Source: Aalborgiella sp040079635
GTDB lineage: Bacteria; Pseudomonadota; Gammaproteobacteria; Burkholderiales; Burkholderiaceae_C
NCBI GenBank assembly: GCA_040079635.1
Contig: JBEBJY010000007.1
Location: forward strand, 21,994-85,993
Direction of reading: 5' to 3'
DNA length: 64,000 bases
Each line of letters begins with the position of its first letter. Within the stretch, counting starts at the first letter, position 1. The notes below the pieces were generated by a model. That model saw only the letters and a list, made by a program, of their open reading frames with translations, had not been told where the DNA came from and ran no database searches. A program made the translations under genes and the position numbers. This document shows positions 7,506-15,327 of the stretch, piece by piece.

Positions 7506-8312
7506 ATGAATCTCAGTAAACACCCTCAAACTTTAGACCGCTTGGCTGCTAACTATGCGCTGGGAACTTTGCGTGGTGGGGCGCGACGTCGCTTTGAAGC
7601 CATCTCTCGAGACAATGCAACCGTGCGGGCTGCTGCTTTGGTGTGGCAAGGTCGGTTGTCTGGCATGACGGAGCTGCAATCGCCCATCTTGCCGTCTCCA
7701 GTTGTTTGGACGCGCATTCAAAACATGGTGCAAGTCGAGCGGGATGCTTTGGCGATGCAACTAGCGCGACAATCCAGTCAATCGAATAACGACAGCTCAA
7801 CATCGTGGTTGATCAGCATATGGCAAGGTCTATGGGTATGGCGCGGCGCTGCAGCGGCTGGTGCACTGGCAACCGTCCTAGCTGTAGTGACAGGATTTAG
7901 CTTGCGTGACCAACTCGACATTCGCGGCAAGCAAGTCGACGAGTTAAGTGCTCAGCTTAAAGTTGCTCCGAAGATTGAATACGTAGCAGTGTTGGTTGAT
8001 GCTAAATCTGCCGAGACTATGCTGGTGACGTTTGATTCTAAGAGCCAAAACCTGGTTTTGCAGCGCGTGGGCGATTACCAAGAGGCTAGTGACAAGTCTT
8101 TGCAATTGTGGGCACTGCCAAATAGCGGTGGGCCGCGGTCGCTCGGTGTGCTGGGGGCTGACAAAGTGCTACGTTTGGCGACGGCGGAAGGTGATGTGAG
8201 GCAAGTGCCAACCTTGGCTATCAGTCTAGAGCCTAAGGGCGGTGTGCCTAGTGCGGGTGGTCCTACAGGGCCAGTGCTGTTCAAAGGCGCGTTGATTCAG
8301 AAGGTGATTTAA
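7506..8312 (+). CDS. Membrane anti-sigma factor, RskA-like
   Basis: This protein of 268 residues has an N-terminal cytoplasmic helical domain (HPQTLDRLAANYALGTL, then ARRRFEAIS) typical of anti-sigma-K factors. One transmembrane segment follows at about residues 108-132, then a periplasmic RskA C-terminal domain (LVTFDSKSQNLVLQRVGDY, SLQLWALPNSGGPRSLGVL, LAISLEPKGG). It should hold the ECF sigma factor inactive until an envelope signal arrives. The ATG at 7506 lies 22 bases after the sigma stop; an in-frame ATG at 7440 overlaps the sigma gene and would add 22 non-typical residues, so it was not used. Confidence 0.88.
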   Translation: MNLSKHPQTLDRLAANYALGTLRGGARRRFEAISRDNATVRAAALVWQGRLSGMTELQSPILPSPVVWTRIQNMVQVERDALAMQLARQSSQSNNDSSTSWLISIWQGLWVWRGAAAAGALATVLAVVTGFSLRDQLDIRGKQVDELSAQLKVAPKIEYVAVLVDAKSAETMLVTFDSKSQNLVLQRVGDYQEASDKSLQLWALPNSGGPRSLGVLGADKVLRLATAEGDVRQVPTLAISLEPKGGVPSAGGPTGPVLFKGALIQKVI

Positions 8313-8348
8313 AAGACTTTCAACACAACTTTTTCGCGCCACTTAAAA

Positions 8349-9215
8349 CTATTGGCGTGCCGTACGAATATTCTGCGGCACAGCTTGTGGGTAGCTGGTG
8401 CGAAACGGGTTGATATCCAGTCCACCGCGCCGTGTGTAACGCGCATACACACTGAGTTTGATGGGTTTGCAGCGTGTCCAAATATCCATAAAAATGCGCT
8501 CTACGCATTGCTCATGAAATTCGTTGTGGTTGCGAAAACTCACGATGTATTGCAACAGCCCGCCTTGGTCGATTTGCGAGCCTTCATAGCTGATGCGCAC
8601 GCTGCCCCAATCGGGTTGACCGGTGACCAAGCAATTGCTTTTGAGTAAGTTACTGGTGAAAACTTCGCTCACGGGTGCTTCGTTAAACGCTGCAGATAGC
8701 AATTCTGGCGCGGGTGTGTAGCGGCTGCATTCAATATCGAGTCGATCCAGGTTCAGACCGTCGAGTTCATGCACAGGCTCACGGTCGAACATCTCGGGCA
8801 ACAGAATTTTTACCCCAACGGATGATTGAACAGAACTTGCACCTAGAGCCGAGCCTGCTTGTTGCCAAACAGCCGCGTTCAAGTCCGCCCGCATGCAAGC
8901 AGCAACAGCTGAAGCGTCAGCAAACTGCGAATTGTTGAAGCTGTTCAAATACAGCTTGAACGACTTGCTTTCAACAATGTTGATACTGTCACACGGCACG
9001 GTGATGTGGGCAATCGCCACTTGCGGCTTGCCGCGCGGGTTGAGCCAGCTCAGCTCAAACGCTGTCCACAAATCTGCTCCGAAAAAAGTCGGTGCGCCAG
9101 TTATGCCAATCTCAAGTCGTTTGCCAGCACGAGGAATGGGGAAGAGCAGCGATGCGTCGTAATGGTCAACATACGCTGAGGATTTGCCTAATTGAGATTG
9201 TTCTGGCGTGTTCAT
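8349..9215 (-). CDS. queF: NADPH-dependent 7-cyano-7-deazaguanine reductase (long form)
   Basis: This enzyme reduces preQ0 to preQ1 in queuosine biosynthesis. At 288 residues it is the long, fused-T-fold form known from E. coli. The catalytic Cys lies in LLKSNCLVTGQPDWG (Cys195) with Asp202 behind it; the substrate/NADPH motif ESKSFKLYLNSF is at 82-93, and FHEQCVERIF near 233-242 carries the conserved Glu. It is the first of a run of reverse-strand genes and lies 15 bases downstream of the hydrolase gene, so the two may be cotranscribed. No preQ1 riboswitch is apparent upstream. Confidence 0.95.
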   Translation of the reverse strand: MNTPEQSQLGKSSAYVDHYDASLLFPIPRAGKRLEIGITGAPTFFGADLWTAFELSWLNPRGKPQVAIAHITVPCDSINIVESKSFKLYLNSFNNSQFADASAVAACMRADLNAAVWQQAGSALGASSVQSSVGVKILLPEMFDREPVHELDGLNLDRLDIECSRYTPAPELLSAAFNEAPVSEVFTSNLLKSNCLVTGQPDWGSVRISYEGSQIDQGGLLQYIVSFRNHNEFHEQCVERIFMDIWTRCKPIKLSVYARYTRRGGLDINPFRTSYPQAVPQNIRTARQ

Positions 9216-9230
9216 AACGTTTATTTTGCT

Positions 9231-10130
9231 TTAGCTGGCCAAAAACGGCAGCAGCAAGGAAGTGATGCGCGCCACCACGCCTGGTGGCAAATCGTGCCCC
9301 ATGCCTTCTATGCCTACCAAATTGGCACCTTTGATGCGCTTAGCAGTGTCAACACCATTGGCATAGGGTACGAGCGGGTCGTCTTTGCCGTGAATCACCA
9401 GTGTTGGGCACGTGATTTTGGCCAATTCGGCAGGACGTTTGGCATCAGCGGCAACCGCCACCATTTGGCGCAATGTGCCAGCTGGGTGAAAGCTGCGACG
9501 AATGCCTTCCAAAATGCGTTCGCGAGATTCGGCTGCGTCAATCGGGAAGCCTGGGCTGCCAATGACTTTGAAAAGCTTGACGTAATGGTCTGCAACATCG
9601 CTCTCGGAATTGCTTTTGGGGCGACTTAACAAGGTGCCAAGCACTTTTGACTGCGCCTGCGGCAGTCCACGCGCGCCGCTGGAGCTCATGATGCTGGTAA
9701 GACTTAGCACACGGTTGGGCGCAGTAATCGCCACGCGCTGGGCTATCATGCCGCCCATGCTGACGCCGACGATGTGCGCCTGGTCAATGTTCAAAGCATC
9801 CAACACGCCAACCGCATCCAGCGCCATGTCATGCAAACTATAGGGTGGGGTGATACTGAGACCTAATTTGTGCTTCAAGCTCGTCCAAATCAAATTTGGA
9901 TTGCCTAAAGTGTCAAATTTTTGACTCTTGCCGATGTCGCGGTTGTCGTGTCGCACCACGCGGTAACCAGCATCTAGCAATGCAAGCACCAGAGCAGGTG
10001 GCCAAGCGACCAGTTGCATGCCCAAACCCATGATGAGCAGCACCACAGGACGAGCTTGTCCGTCCTTGCCAAGTGGCAAAGCCCATGTGTCTTCGACTTC
10101 AATGTCAATATTATTTGCTCTTATTTTCAT
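9231..10130 (-). CDS. Alpha/beta hydrolase
   Basis: This 299-residue alpha/beta-hydrolase has the nucleophile elbow GVSMGG (Ser124), an acid in VIHGKDDPLVP (Asp250) and a terminal His in GMGHDLPPG (His279). The oxyanion region is LIMGLGMQL. The family covers esterases and haloperoxidase-like enzymes; the substrate is unknown. The ATG at 10130 and the first codons (MKIRANN) lie inside dispersed repeat R2 (10113-10160), so this N-terminus appears to be supplied by the repeat. A later native start is not obvious, because the next residues (IDIEVEDTW) already look like the family's first beta strand. Confidence 0.87.
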   Translation of the reverse strand: MKIRANNIDIEVEDTWALPLGKDGQARPVVLLIMGLGMQLVAWPPALVLALLDAGYRVVRHDNRDIGKSQKFDTLGNPNLIWTSLKHKLGLSITPPYSLHDMALDAVGVLDALNIDQAHIVGVSMGGMIAQRVAITAPNRVLSLTSIMSSSGARGLPQAQSKVLGTLLSRPKSNSESDVADHYVKLFKVIGSPGFPIDAAESRERILEGIRRSFHPAGTLRQMVAVAADAKRPAELAKITCPTLVIHGKDDPLVPYANGVDTAKRIKGANLVGIEGMGHDLPPGVVARITSLLLPFLAS

Positions 10131-10160
10131 AGCTGTTCAGGCAATAAATACGCCGGCTAG
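10113..10160 (+). repeat. Dispersed ~50-bp element, copy R2 (overlaps a start codon)
   Basis: The core GCAATAAATACGCCGGCTAG is perfect at 10141-10160. The hairpin half is degenerate (TTGCTCTTATTTTCATAGCT). The reverse-strand start codon of the alpha/beta hydrolase (10128-10130) falls in the hairpin half, so the element supplies the ATG, the first codons and the leader. Confidence 0.85.
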
Positions 10161-10191
10161 ATGTCAATTTGAAGCATATTTTATAAGGGTA

Positions 10192-11001
10192 TTAATTTGC
10201 AGGAGATTTGCGTTGAAACACCAAACGATCCTCCGTCGATGCGTCTGCGGCATAAGCGTAACCCGCTAGGTTGAATTTCTTGAGCTTTGCGGGGGTCGTG
10301 ATGCGGTTCAAAATAATGTAACGCGCCATCAAACCGCGCGCTTGTTTGGCAAAGAAGCTGATGACTTTGAATTTGCCATTCTTCTCATCTTCAAACACGC
10401 ATTCAATCACGCGGGCTTTCAAAGCGTCCGTTTTGACCGATTTGAAATACTCTTGCGATGCAAGGTTCACAAAGATGTCGCTATTGGACTCAGCCAGTCG
10501 TTCGTTCAAATGCTCGGTGATTTGGGTTCCCCAAAAACCATACAGGTTTTTGTGTTCAGTTTTGCCGGTTTTTGTGACTAAGGCAGAACCCATTTCTAGT
10601 CGATAGGGCTGCATCAAATCCAAAGGCCGCAGCACGCCATACAAACCGCTGAGCATGCCAAGATGCGTTTGCGCCCAGTTCAGGTCGTCGGCTGTCAAGG
10701 TCGCAGCTTGCAAGCCGGTATAAACGTCGCCATCAAACGCTAAAACCGCTTGTTTGGCATTCTCAGTGGTGTATTCAGGCTGCCAAAATTTGAAGCGTGC
10801 AACGTTCAATTTGGCCAAATCGTCGCTAATGTCCATCAATTCAGACAGCTTTTTTGCCGACAATTTGCGCGCGGCAGCCACCAATTTGGGCGGTTGCTGC
10901 ACAAAATGCGGCAGAGTGTGGGCCAAACTAGCTAAGTGAGGGGCTTGCTCAGCCACAGGCGCATAGTTCAGCGACTTCGCTGGCGATAGAAGGACGATCA
11001 C
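10192..11001 (-). CDS. yaaA: Peroxide stress protein YaaA
   Basis: This 269-residue protein is a YaaA/DUF328 member with the family opening MIVLLSPAKSLNY, then AFDGDVYTGLQA, LSGLYGVLRPLDLMQPYRLEMG and LASQEYFKSV. E. coli YaaA lowers free iron and protects DNA during peroxide stress. It lies on the reverse strand 22 bases after the parvulin gene in transcription order, so a joint transcript is possible. The next gene downstream, the hydrolase, is separated by repeat R2. Length is close to the usual 255-260 residues. Confidence 0.95.
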   Translation of the reverse strand: MIVLLSPAKSLNYAPVAEQAPHLASLAHTLPHFVQQPPKLVAAARKLSAKKLSELMDISDDLAKLNVARFKFWQPEYTTENAKQAVLAFDGDVYTGLQAATLTADDLNWAQTHLGMLSGLYGVLRPLDLMQPYRLEMGSALVTKTGKTEHKNLYGFWGTQITEHLNERLAESNSDIFVNLASQEYFKSVKTDALKARVIECVFEDEKNGKFKVISFFAKQARGLMARYIILNRITTPAKLKKFNLAGYAYAADASTEDRLVFQRKSPAN

Positions 11002-11023
11002 GCCTAAATGCTCAGGCTTAGCT

Positions 11024-11815
11024 TTATTCGACTTTGGCTTTGGTGCGCAATTCTTCTTGGAATTTCGCCAATTTTTGCTGTGTCAATTGCTGTGAAATTT
11101 GCGGCTTCACTTCTTCAAATTTTGGCAATTGTGCCGTGCGCACATCGTCCACACGAATGATGTGGTAGCCGAATTGCGACTTCACAGGTGCAGCAGAGGT
11201 TTGGCCTTTGTTCAATTTGAGCAATGCTTCTGCAAATTCAGGCACGTAATTGCTGGGGTTGGCCCAATCCAAATCGCCGCCTTTAGCGCCAGAGCCGCTG
11301 TCTTTACTCAGTTTTTTGGCCAAATCTTCAAATTTCTGACCTTTTTTCAAGCTGTCCATCACGCCTTTGGCTTCGGTTTCTTTTTCAACCAAAATGTGGC
11401 GCGCTTTGAACTCTTTGCCACCGTTGGCCGCTGCAAATTTGTCGTACTCGGCTTTCAAATCAGCTTCAGTAACTGGGCTGGTTTTTTGGAAATCCGCAAA
11501 CAATTGGCGAATCAAAATGGTTTGGCGAGCCAATTCCATTTGCGCTTTGTAATCATCTGTCGCAGCCAAGCCGCGTTTTTCTGCTTCTTGAATGAAAATT
11601 TCGCGCGCGATCACTTCGTCTTTGATTTGGTTTTTGACTTCAGGCGTCACAGGACGGCCCGATTTGGTGATTTCTGCGGCTAAGACTTCAATGCGCGAGT
11701 TCGGCACAGCTTTACCGTTAACGATAGCGACGTTTTGCGCGATGGCAGCGTTTGAGATCAGCAAAATGGCGCTGACAGCAGCTGATAACATGTGTTTTTG
11801 TACATTCTTTTTCAT
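11024..11815 (-). CDS. Periplasmic peptidyl-prolyl cis-trans isomerase, parvulin type
   Basis: This 263-residue exported foldase has a signal peptide ending NAAIAQ and an N-terminal SurA/PrsA-like helical region (residues 28-130). One parvulin domain spans about 136-227, visible as FKARHILVE, FEDLAKKLSKDSGSGAKGGDLDW and FGYHIIRVDD. It catalyses proline isomerisation in outer-membrane and periplasmic proteins. An AAGGAA ribosome binding site stands six bases before the ATG. Upstream, toward bolA, lies repeat R3 (11874-11931), which would be in or near its 5' leader. Many Burkholderiales carry this gene beside bolA and yciB. Confidence 0.93.
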   Translation of the reverse strand: MKKNVQKHMLSAAVSAILLISNAAIAQNVAIVNGKAVPNSRIEVLAAEITKSGRPVTPEVKNQIKDEVIAREIFIQEAEKRGLAATDDYKAQMELARQTILIRQLFADFQKTSPVTEADLKAEYDKFAAANGGKEFKARHILVEKETEAKGVMDSLKKGQKFEDLAKKLSKDSGSGAKGGDLDWANPSNYVPEFAEALLKLNKGQTSAAPVKSQFGYHIIRVDDVRTAQLPKFEEVKPQISQQLTQQKLAKFQEELRTKAKVE

Positions 11816-11873
11816 GAGATTCCTTGAGATAAATAAAACGTAAATTTGACAGTTAAATAGGGTGAAAATATGA

Positions 11874-11931
11874 CTCTAGTCGGCGTATTTATTGCCTAAG
11901 TAGCTATAAAAAATATAGTAAAAATAGAATT
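11874..11931 (-). repeat. Dispersed ~50-bp element, copy R3 (intergenic)
   Basis: A well preserved copy in reverse orientation: CTCTAGTCGGCGTATTTATT, GCCTAAG, then TAGCTAT-N6-ATAGTA. It lies between the bolA stop (11935) and the parvulin start (11815), so it is transcribed if these genes form one operon. Confidence 0.9.
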
Positions 11932-11934
11932 AAG

Positions 11935-12228
11935 TTAGGCGGTTTTTGTTGCAGGTTTGACAATTTCAATTGCCAAAGCATGCAAACCCTGGTCAATGAA
12001 ATCTTGCACTGCATCATACACAAGCCGGTGGCAAGCCACGCGGCTTTGGGTTGTAAAGAAAGGTGAAGCAATTTGCACCCTGAAATGGGTGCCAAAATCC
12101 GTCCCGTTTGAGCCCACATGCCCCGCGTGGGCGGCGCTTTCGTCCAATACGACGAGCTGCGTGGGGGCCAAACGTTCGTTCAGGCGCATCGTCAAGTTCT
12201 CGGCATTGATTTTCAACACAGTAGCCAC
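11935..12228 (-). CDS. bolA: BolA family protein
   Basis: This 97-residue protein of the BolA family has the typical core: LNERLAPTQLVVLDESAAHAGH, FRVQIASPFF, RVACHRLVYDAV and LHALAIEI. BolA proteins pair with monothiol glutaredoxins through a shared [2Fe-2S] cluster and influence iron and stress responses. It follows yciB by six bases and is certainly in the same operon. The reading frame ends four bases before repeat R3. The symbol denotes the family; which BolA paralogue it is cannot be fixed from sequence alone. Confidence 0.9.
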   Translation of the reverse strand: MATVLKINAENLTMRLNERLAPTQLVVLDESAAHAGHVGSNGTDFGTHFRVQIASPFFTTQSRVACHRLVYDAVQDFIDQGLHALAIEIVKPATKTA

Positions 12229-12234
12229 AGCGAT

Positions 12235-12777
12235 TTATCCAGCTTCGCCGTCTTTAGGCTGCAAGTATTTGGCGATATAAACGCCCTGTGCCAGGATGAA
12301 AACAAGCGGAAAAGCGTAGCCCCAGACCTTGAAGTTGACCCACTGCTCGGTCGTGTAAAAGTAGGCTACATAAGCGTTCAACGCTGCCATGGCAAAGCTG
12401 TAAACAATCCAAGCCACTGTTAAATTGCGCCAAACATGCTCTGGTAGCGTCATTTGCGCACCCAGCATGGTTTTGAGAAAGTTCTTTTTATACACCCACA
12501 GCGCAATACCCAAAGCCAGCGCCATGAATGTGTACAGCACGGTGGGTTTGATTTTGATGAAGCGCTCATCATGGAAACCCAAGGTCATCGCGCCAAAGCC
12601 TAAAACCAAGGCCAAAGTGATTTTGTGCATGGTGGCCAATTTGCCGTCCAGCTTGTACAAAATCGCCATTTGCACGACGGTGGCAGCCATGATGACGGCG
12701 GTGGCGGTGTAAATGTCGTAGGTTTTGTAGGCGACGAAAAACAGCAGGATGGGTAAAAAGTCGAGTATTTGCTTCAT
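12235..12777 (-). CDS. yciB: Inner-membrane septation protein A (YciB/IspZ family)
   Basis: This 180-residue membrane protein has five or six hydrophobic segments and the family opening MKQILDFLPILLFFVAYK, followed by YTATAVIMAATVVQ, LGFHDERFIKIKPTVLY and NLTVAWIVYSFAMAALN. YciB proteins are inner-membrane proteins linked to cell-envelope assembly and septation. The order yciB-bolA-parvulin is common in Burkholderiales. msrB lies 47 bases upstream on the same strand. Confidence 0.93.
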   Translation of the reverse strand: MKQILDFLPILLFFVAYKTYDIYTATAVIMAATVVQMAILYKLDGKLATMHKITLALVLGFGAMTLGFHDERFIKIKPTVLYTFMALALGIALWVYKKNFLKTMLGAQMTLPEHVWRNLTVAWIVYSFAMAALNAYVAYFYTTEQWVNFKVWGYAFPLVFILAQGVYIAKYLQPKDGEAG

Positions 12778-12824
12778 AGCCTTGGATTATCGTTTTATTT
12801 ATTGCTTTATTACTGCATTGATAT

Positions 12825-13259
12825 TCAACGTGGTTTGAAGTCCAATGACGCTGAATTCATGCAATAGCGCTGCCCCGTGGGCGCTGGGCCATCAGGGAAG
12901 ACGTGGCCTAGGTGTGCGCCGCAGTCGGCACAGTGCACTTCGGTGCGTTTGCTCCACAGCATGCCGTCCACTTTGGTGCCAATAGCTTCGTTTGACAGGG
13001 GCGCATAGTAGCTGGGCCAGCCTGTGCCGCTGTCGTATTTGGTTGCGGAATCGAACAAATCCTTGCCGCAGCACACGCAAGCGTAGATGCCGCTTTGCTT
13101 GTTGTCAGCATATTTGCCACTGAAAGCGCGCTCGGTGGCTTCGTGCCGGGTGACGTCGAAGGACAAGGGTTCGGCAGCACCAGCTTTTTGGCGTTCAGCG
13201 AGCAAGGCTTTCCACTCGGCATCGGTTTTTTCAATAGAAAAAATTGTAGAAGAGGTCAT
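12825..13259 (-). CDS. msrB: Peptide-methionine (R)-S-oxide reductase
   Basis: This 144-residue enzyme reduces the R form of methionine sulfoxide in oxidised proteins. Zinc-site cysteines are visible in CVCCGKDLF (Cys61, Cys64) and CADCGAHLGH (Cys110, Cys113). The catalytic Cys133 lies in RYCMNSASLDF; GTGWPSYY and HLGHVFPDGP are also standard. No signal peptide is present, so it acts in the cytoplasm. It sits 36 bases downstream of selO, another redox-stress gene, on the same strand. Confidence 0.96.
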   Translation of the reverse strand: MTSSTIFSIEKTDAEWKALLAERQKAGAAEPLSFDVTRHEATERAFSGKYADNKQSGIYACVCCGKDLFDSATKYDSGTGWPSYYAPLSNEAIGTKVDGMLWSKRTEVHCADCGAHLGHVFPDGPAPTGQRYCMNSASLDFKPR

Positions 13260-13295
13260 AAAAATCCTTTTAAATGTCAGGAAACTTTGGCGGTA

Positions 13296-14789
13296 TCAAG
13301 AAGAACAGCTGATTTCAATATGGGCTGCCCAGTCTGGCGGTAAATCGGCAAAACGTTCGTATCCAACATGCTCGTCATATGGGGCTTGAAACAGTTTTAA
13401 CAAGGTTTCGACCTCACTGAAGTCTTTAAGTTTCGCTTTGGCAATGGCTTGTTCGCCTAAATAGTTGCGTAAAACGTATTTAGGGTTAATTTTAAGCATT
13501 AAATATGGCTCTAGCCCGCGTATTTGTTGCTTTGATAGCTCTAAATATTGTAGCATCCAAGCGTCAAATGAGGCTCTGTCAATGAACATATCACGTGCCA
13601 AGTCAGGGGATTTCCCGTTCATAACTTCACTTAAATTGCGCCAAAACAGGGTGTAGTCCACTTTGTCTTGTGCGAGCAGCTTTTGGATGGTTTCAACCAA
13701 AGCGCGGTCGCCTTCAAACGCTTCTGATGGCTCAATAAAGCCCAATTTAGCCCGCATTTGCGTCATCAAAGCATTTGGAAAGGCGATTTTGTAAGGTTCC
13801 AGCGCGGCGAGAGCCAGTTCTTGATCTTCAATCAGCGGCAATAAAGCTTGTCCGAGGCAAAAGAGATTCCAATAGGCCACGTTGGGCTGTTTGTTGTACG
13901 CATATCGCCCCAAACTGTCAGTGTGGTTGCAAATGTGGGCTGGGTTGAAGGCGTCTAGGAATTGGAAGGGTCCGTAATCTAGGGTTAACCCGAGGATGCT
14001 CATGTTGTCCGTGTTCATCACGCCGTGGCAAAAGCCCACCGCTTGCCATTTGGCGACCATCTCGGCGGTGCGTAGGCTGACAGCCTCTAAAAGTGTGGCA
14101 TACGGATTGCGGGCATAGTTAGCTGAATCTCTGCATTCGGGGTAAAAGTTGTCAATGACGAAATCAGCCAGCTGCTTCAGCTCGGCGTGCATGTTGTTGT
14201 GTGAAAAGTGCTCAAACTGCCCAAATCGAATGAAACTGGGCGAGGTGCGGGTAACAACGGCAGCGGTTTCAGCGGTTTCACGGTAAATCGGGGTATCTGA
14301 ACCTGTCACACACAATGCGCGGGTCGTGGAGATGCCCAAGCCGTGCATGGCTTCAGAGCATAAAAATTCACGAATCGAACTGCGCAGCACCGCGCGCCCA
14401 TCGCCGCCACGCGAGTAGGGCGTTCGGCCAGCGCCTTTGAGTTGGATTTCGACCCCATTTTCTAGCTCACCAAGGCTCAACGCCCGCCCATCACCCAATT
14501 GTCCTGCCCATTGACCAAACTGGTGGCCACTATAGACGCTGGCTGTGGGCTGCAGGCCGGCGGGTACGTGGTTGCCGGTGAGGGTTTCAAGGACTTCTTG
14601 ATGGCGTAACCAGTCATCACTCAAGCCGAGTTCGCGAGCTAATGCTGCGTTGCGGCAAACCCAGTAGGGCGCAGTCAAAGCTTGCGGTTGAACTGGCGTT
14701 TGAAAGGCGCTGCCAAGCGCTGAATACTTGGTCGGGTGAAGGGCGATGCCATGTAATTGTGCGGTCATGTCATGAATCTTTACATTCAT
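13296..14789 (-). CDS. selO: Protein adenylyltransferase SelO (YdiU family) with repeat insertion
   Basis: SelO is a pseudokinase-fold enzyme that transfers AMP to Ser, Thr or Tyr residues and takes part in redox homeostasis. About 497 residues are present from the ATG at 14789 (a TTG at 14810 is in frame). Recognised motifs are SVYSGHQFGQWAGQLGDGRA, GAGRTPYSRGGDGRAVLRSS, GVMNTDNMSILGLTLDYGPF and NPKYVLRNYLGEQAI. Just before the last motif, about residues 412-428, the segment QYLELSKQQIRGLEP is encoded by dispersed repeat R4 (13509-13556), which keeps the frame open. It precedes msrB on the same strand. Confidence 0.94.
   Translation of the reverse strand: MNVKIHDMTAQLHGIALHPTKYSALGSAFQTPVQPQALTAPYWVCRNAALARELGLSDDWLRHQEVLETLTGNHVPAGLQPTASVYSGHQFGQWAGQLGDGRALSLGELENGVEIQLKGAGRTPYSRGGDGRAVLRSSIREFLCSEAMHGLGISTTRALCVTGSDTPIYRETAETAAVVTRTSPSFIRFGQFEHFSHNNMHAELKQLADFVIDNFYPECRDSANYARNPYATLLEAVSLRTAEMVAKWQAVGFCHGVMNTDNMSILGLTLDYGPFQFLDAFNPAHICNHTDSLGRYAYNKQPNVAYWNLFCLGQALLPLIEDQELALAALEPYKIAFPNALMTQMRAKLGFIEPSEAFEGDRALVETIQKLLAQDKVDYTLFWRNLSEVMNGKSPDLARDMFIDRASFDAWMLQYLELSKQQIRGLEPYLMLKINPKYVLRNYLGEQAIAKAKLKDFSEVETLLKLFQAPYDEHVGYERFADLPPDWAAHIEISCSS
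13509..13556 (-). repeat. Dispersed ~50-bp element, copy R4 (inside selO)
   Basis: On the plus strand it reads CTCTAGCCCGCGTATTTGTT, GCTTTGA, then TAGCT-N8-GTAGCA, which aligns with the reverse-orientation copies with a few changes. Read with the gene it encodes QYLELSKQQIRGLE, a frame different from that of the copies in glmU, acyl-CoA dehydrogenase and GST. Confidence 0.8.
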
Positions 14790-14867
14790 CTTTACGAATT
14801 TAAGCCCCAAAAGTCAACCAAGGCAGGTTGATTTGGGTTAATGTGGATGAATCAAAGGAGTTTACCT

Positions 14868-15239
14868 ATGTCACATTTTCGCAAATTAGGAATTTTAAGT
14901 GGTTTGGCCGCTGCAGCCGTTGTCCTTACGGGCTGTGTTGTTGCTCCAGCGCCGTACTATCAGTCACGTGTAGCGGTAGTTCAGCCTGGCGTATCTGTCA
15001 GCGCGAATGTTGAATACGTTCAAACTGCGCCACCACCCGCTTACAACGAAGTGGTCACGGTATCGCCAGGTGTTGGTTTTGTTTGGACGCCAGGGCTGTG
15101 GTATTGGTCTGGCGGGCGCCATGTGTGGCGCGCTGGTGTGTGGTCTCGTCCACCAGCGGGCTACAGCACTTGGAACAATGGCGGCTGGTACAACACGCCG
15201 GGTCGTGGTTGGTATCACAGCGGAGGACATTGGCGTTAA
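14868..15239 (+). CDS. YXWGXW-repeat lipoprotein
   Basis: This 123-residue lipoprotein starts at the ATG seven bases after a clear AAAGGAG. The signal peptide ends in a lipobox (VVLTGC), so the mature protein is anchored in a membrane by its Cys. The mature part is rich in Tyr, Pro, Gly and Trp, with WTPGLWYWSGGRHVWRAGVW and GRGWYHSGGHWR, typical of the YXWGXW repeat family in beta- and gammaproteobacteria. Its role is unknown; probably a cell-envelope protein. An in-frame ATG at 14841 lacks a ribosome binding site. It is isolated between selO (divergent) and the acyl-CoA ligase. Confidence 0.85.
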   Translation: MSHFRKLGILSGLAAAAVVLTGCVVAPAPYYQSRVAVVQPGVSVSANVEYVQTAPPPAYNEVVTVSPGVGFVWTPGLWYWSGGRHVWRAGVWSRPPAGYSTWNNGGWYNTPGRGWYHSGGHWR

Positions 15240-15327
15240 TTTTTTAGCATCAGGGCAATCCCGTAGGAAATTCGACTTGCTCTTAGGTCATACTCTTTCT
15301 TTAGCCACGTAAAAGAGGAGTATGACT

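Noticed and set aside
8349..9215. A preQ1 riboswitch or a tRNA gene near queF
   Set aside because: No pseudoknot-like C-rich leader precedes the gene, and no TTCGA-type T-loop with paired acceptor ends was found anywhere in the window.
14777..14805. ECF promoter-like site between selO and the YXWGXW lipoprotein
   Set aside because: TGAATCT is followed after 15 bases by CGAA rather than CGTA; two mismatches and wrong spacing.
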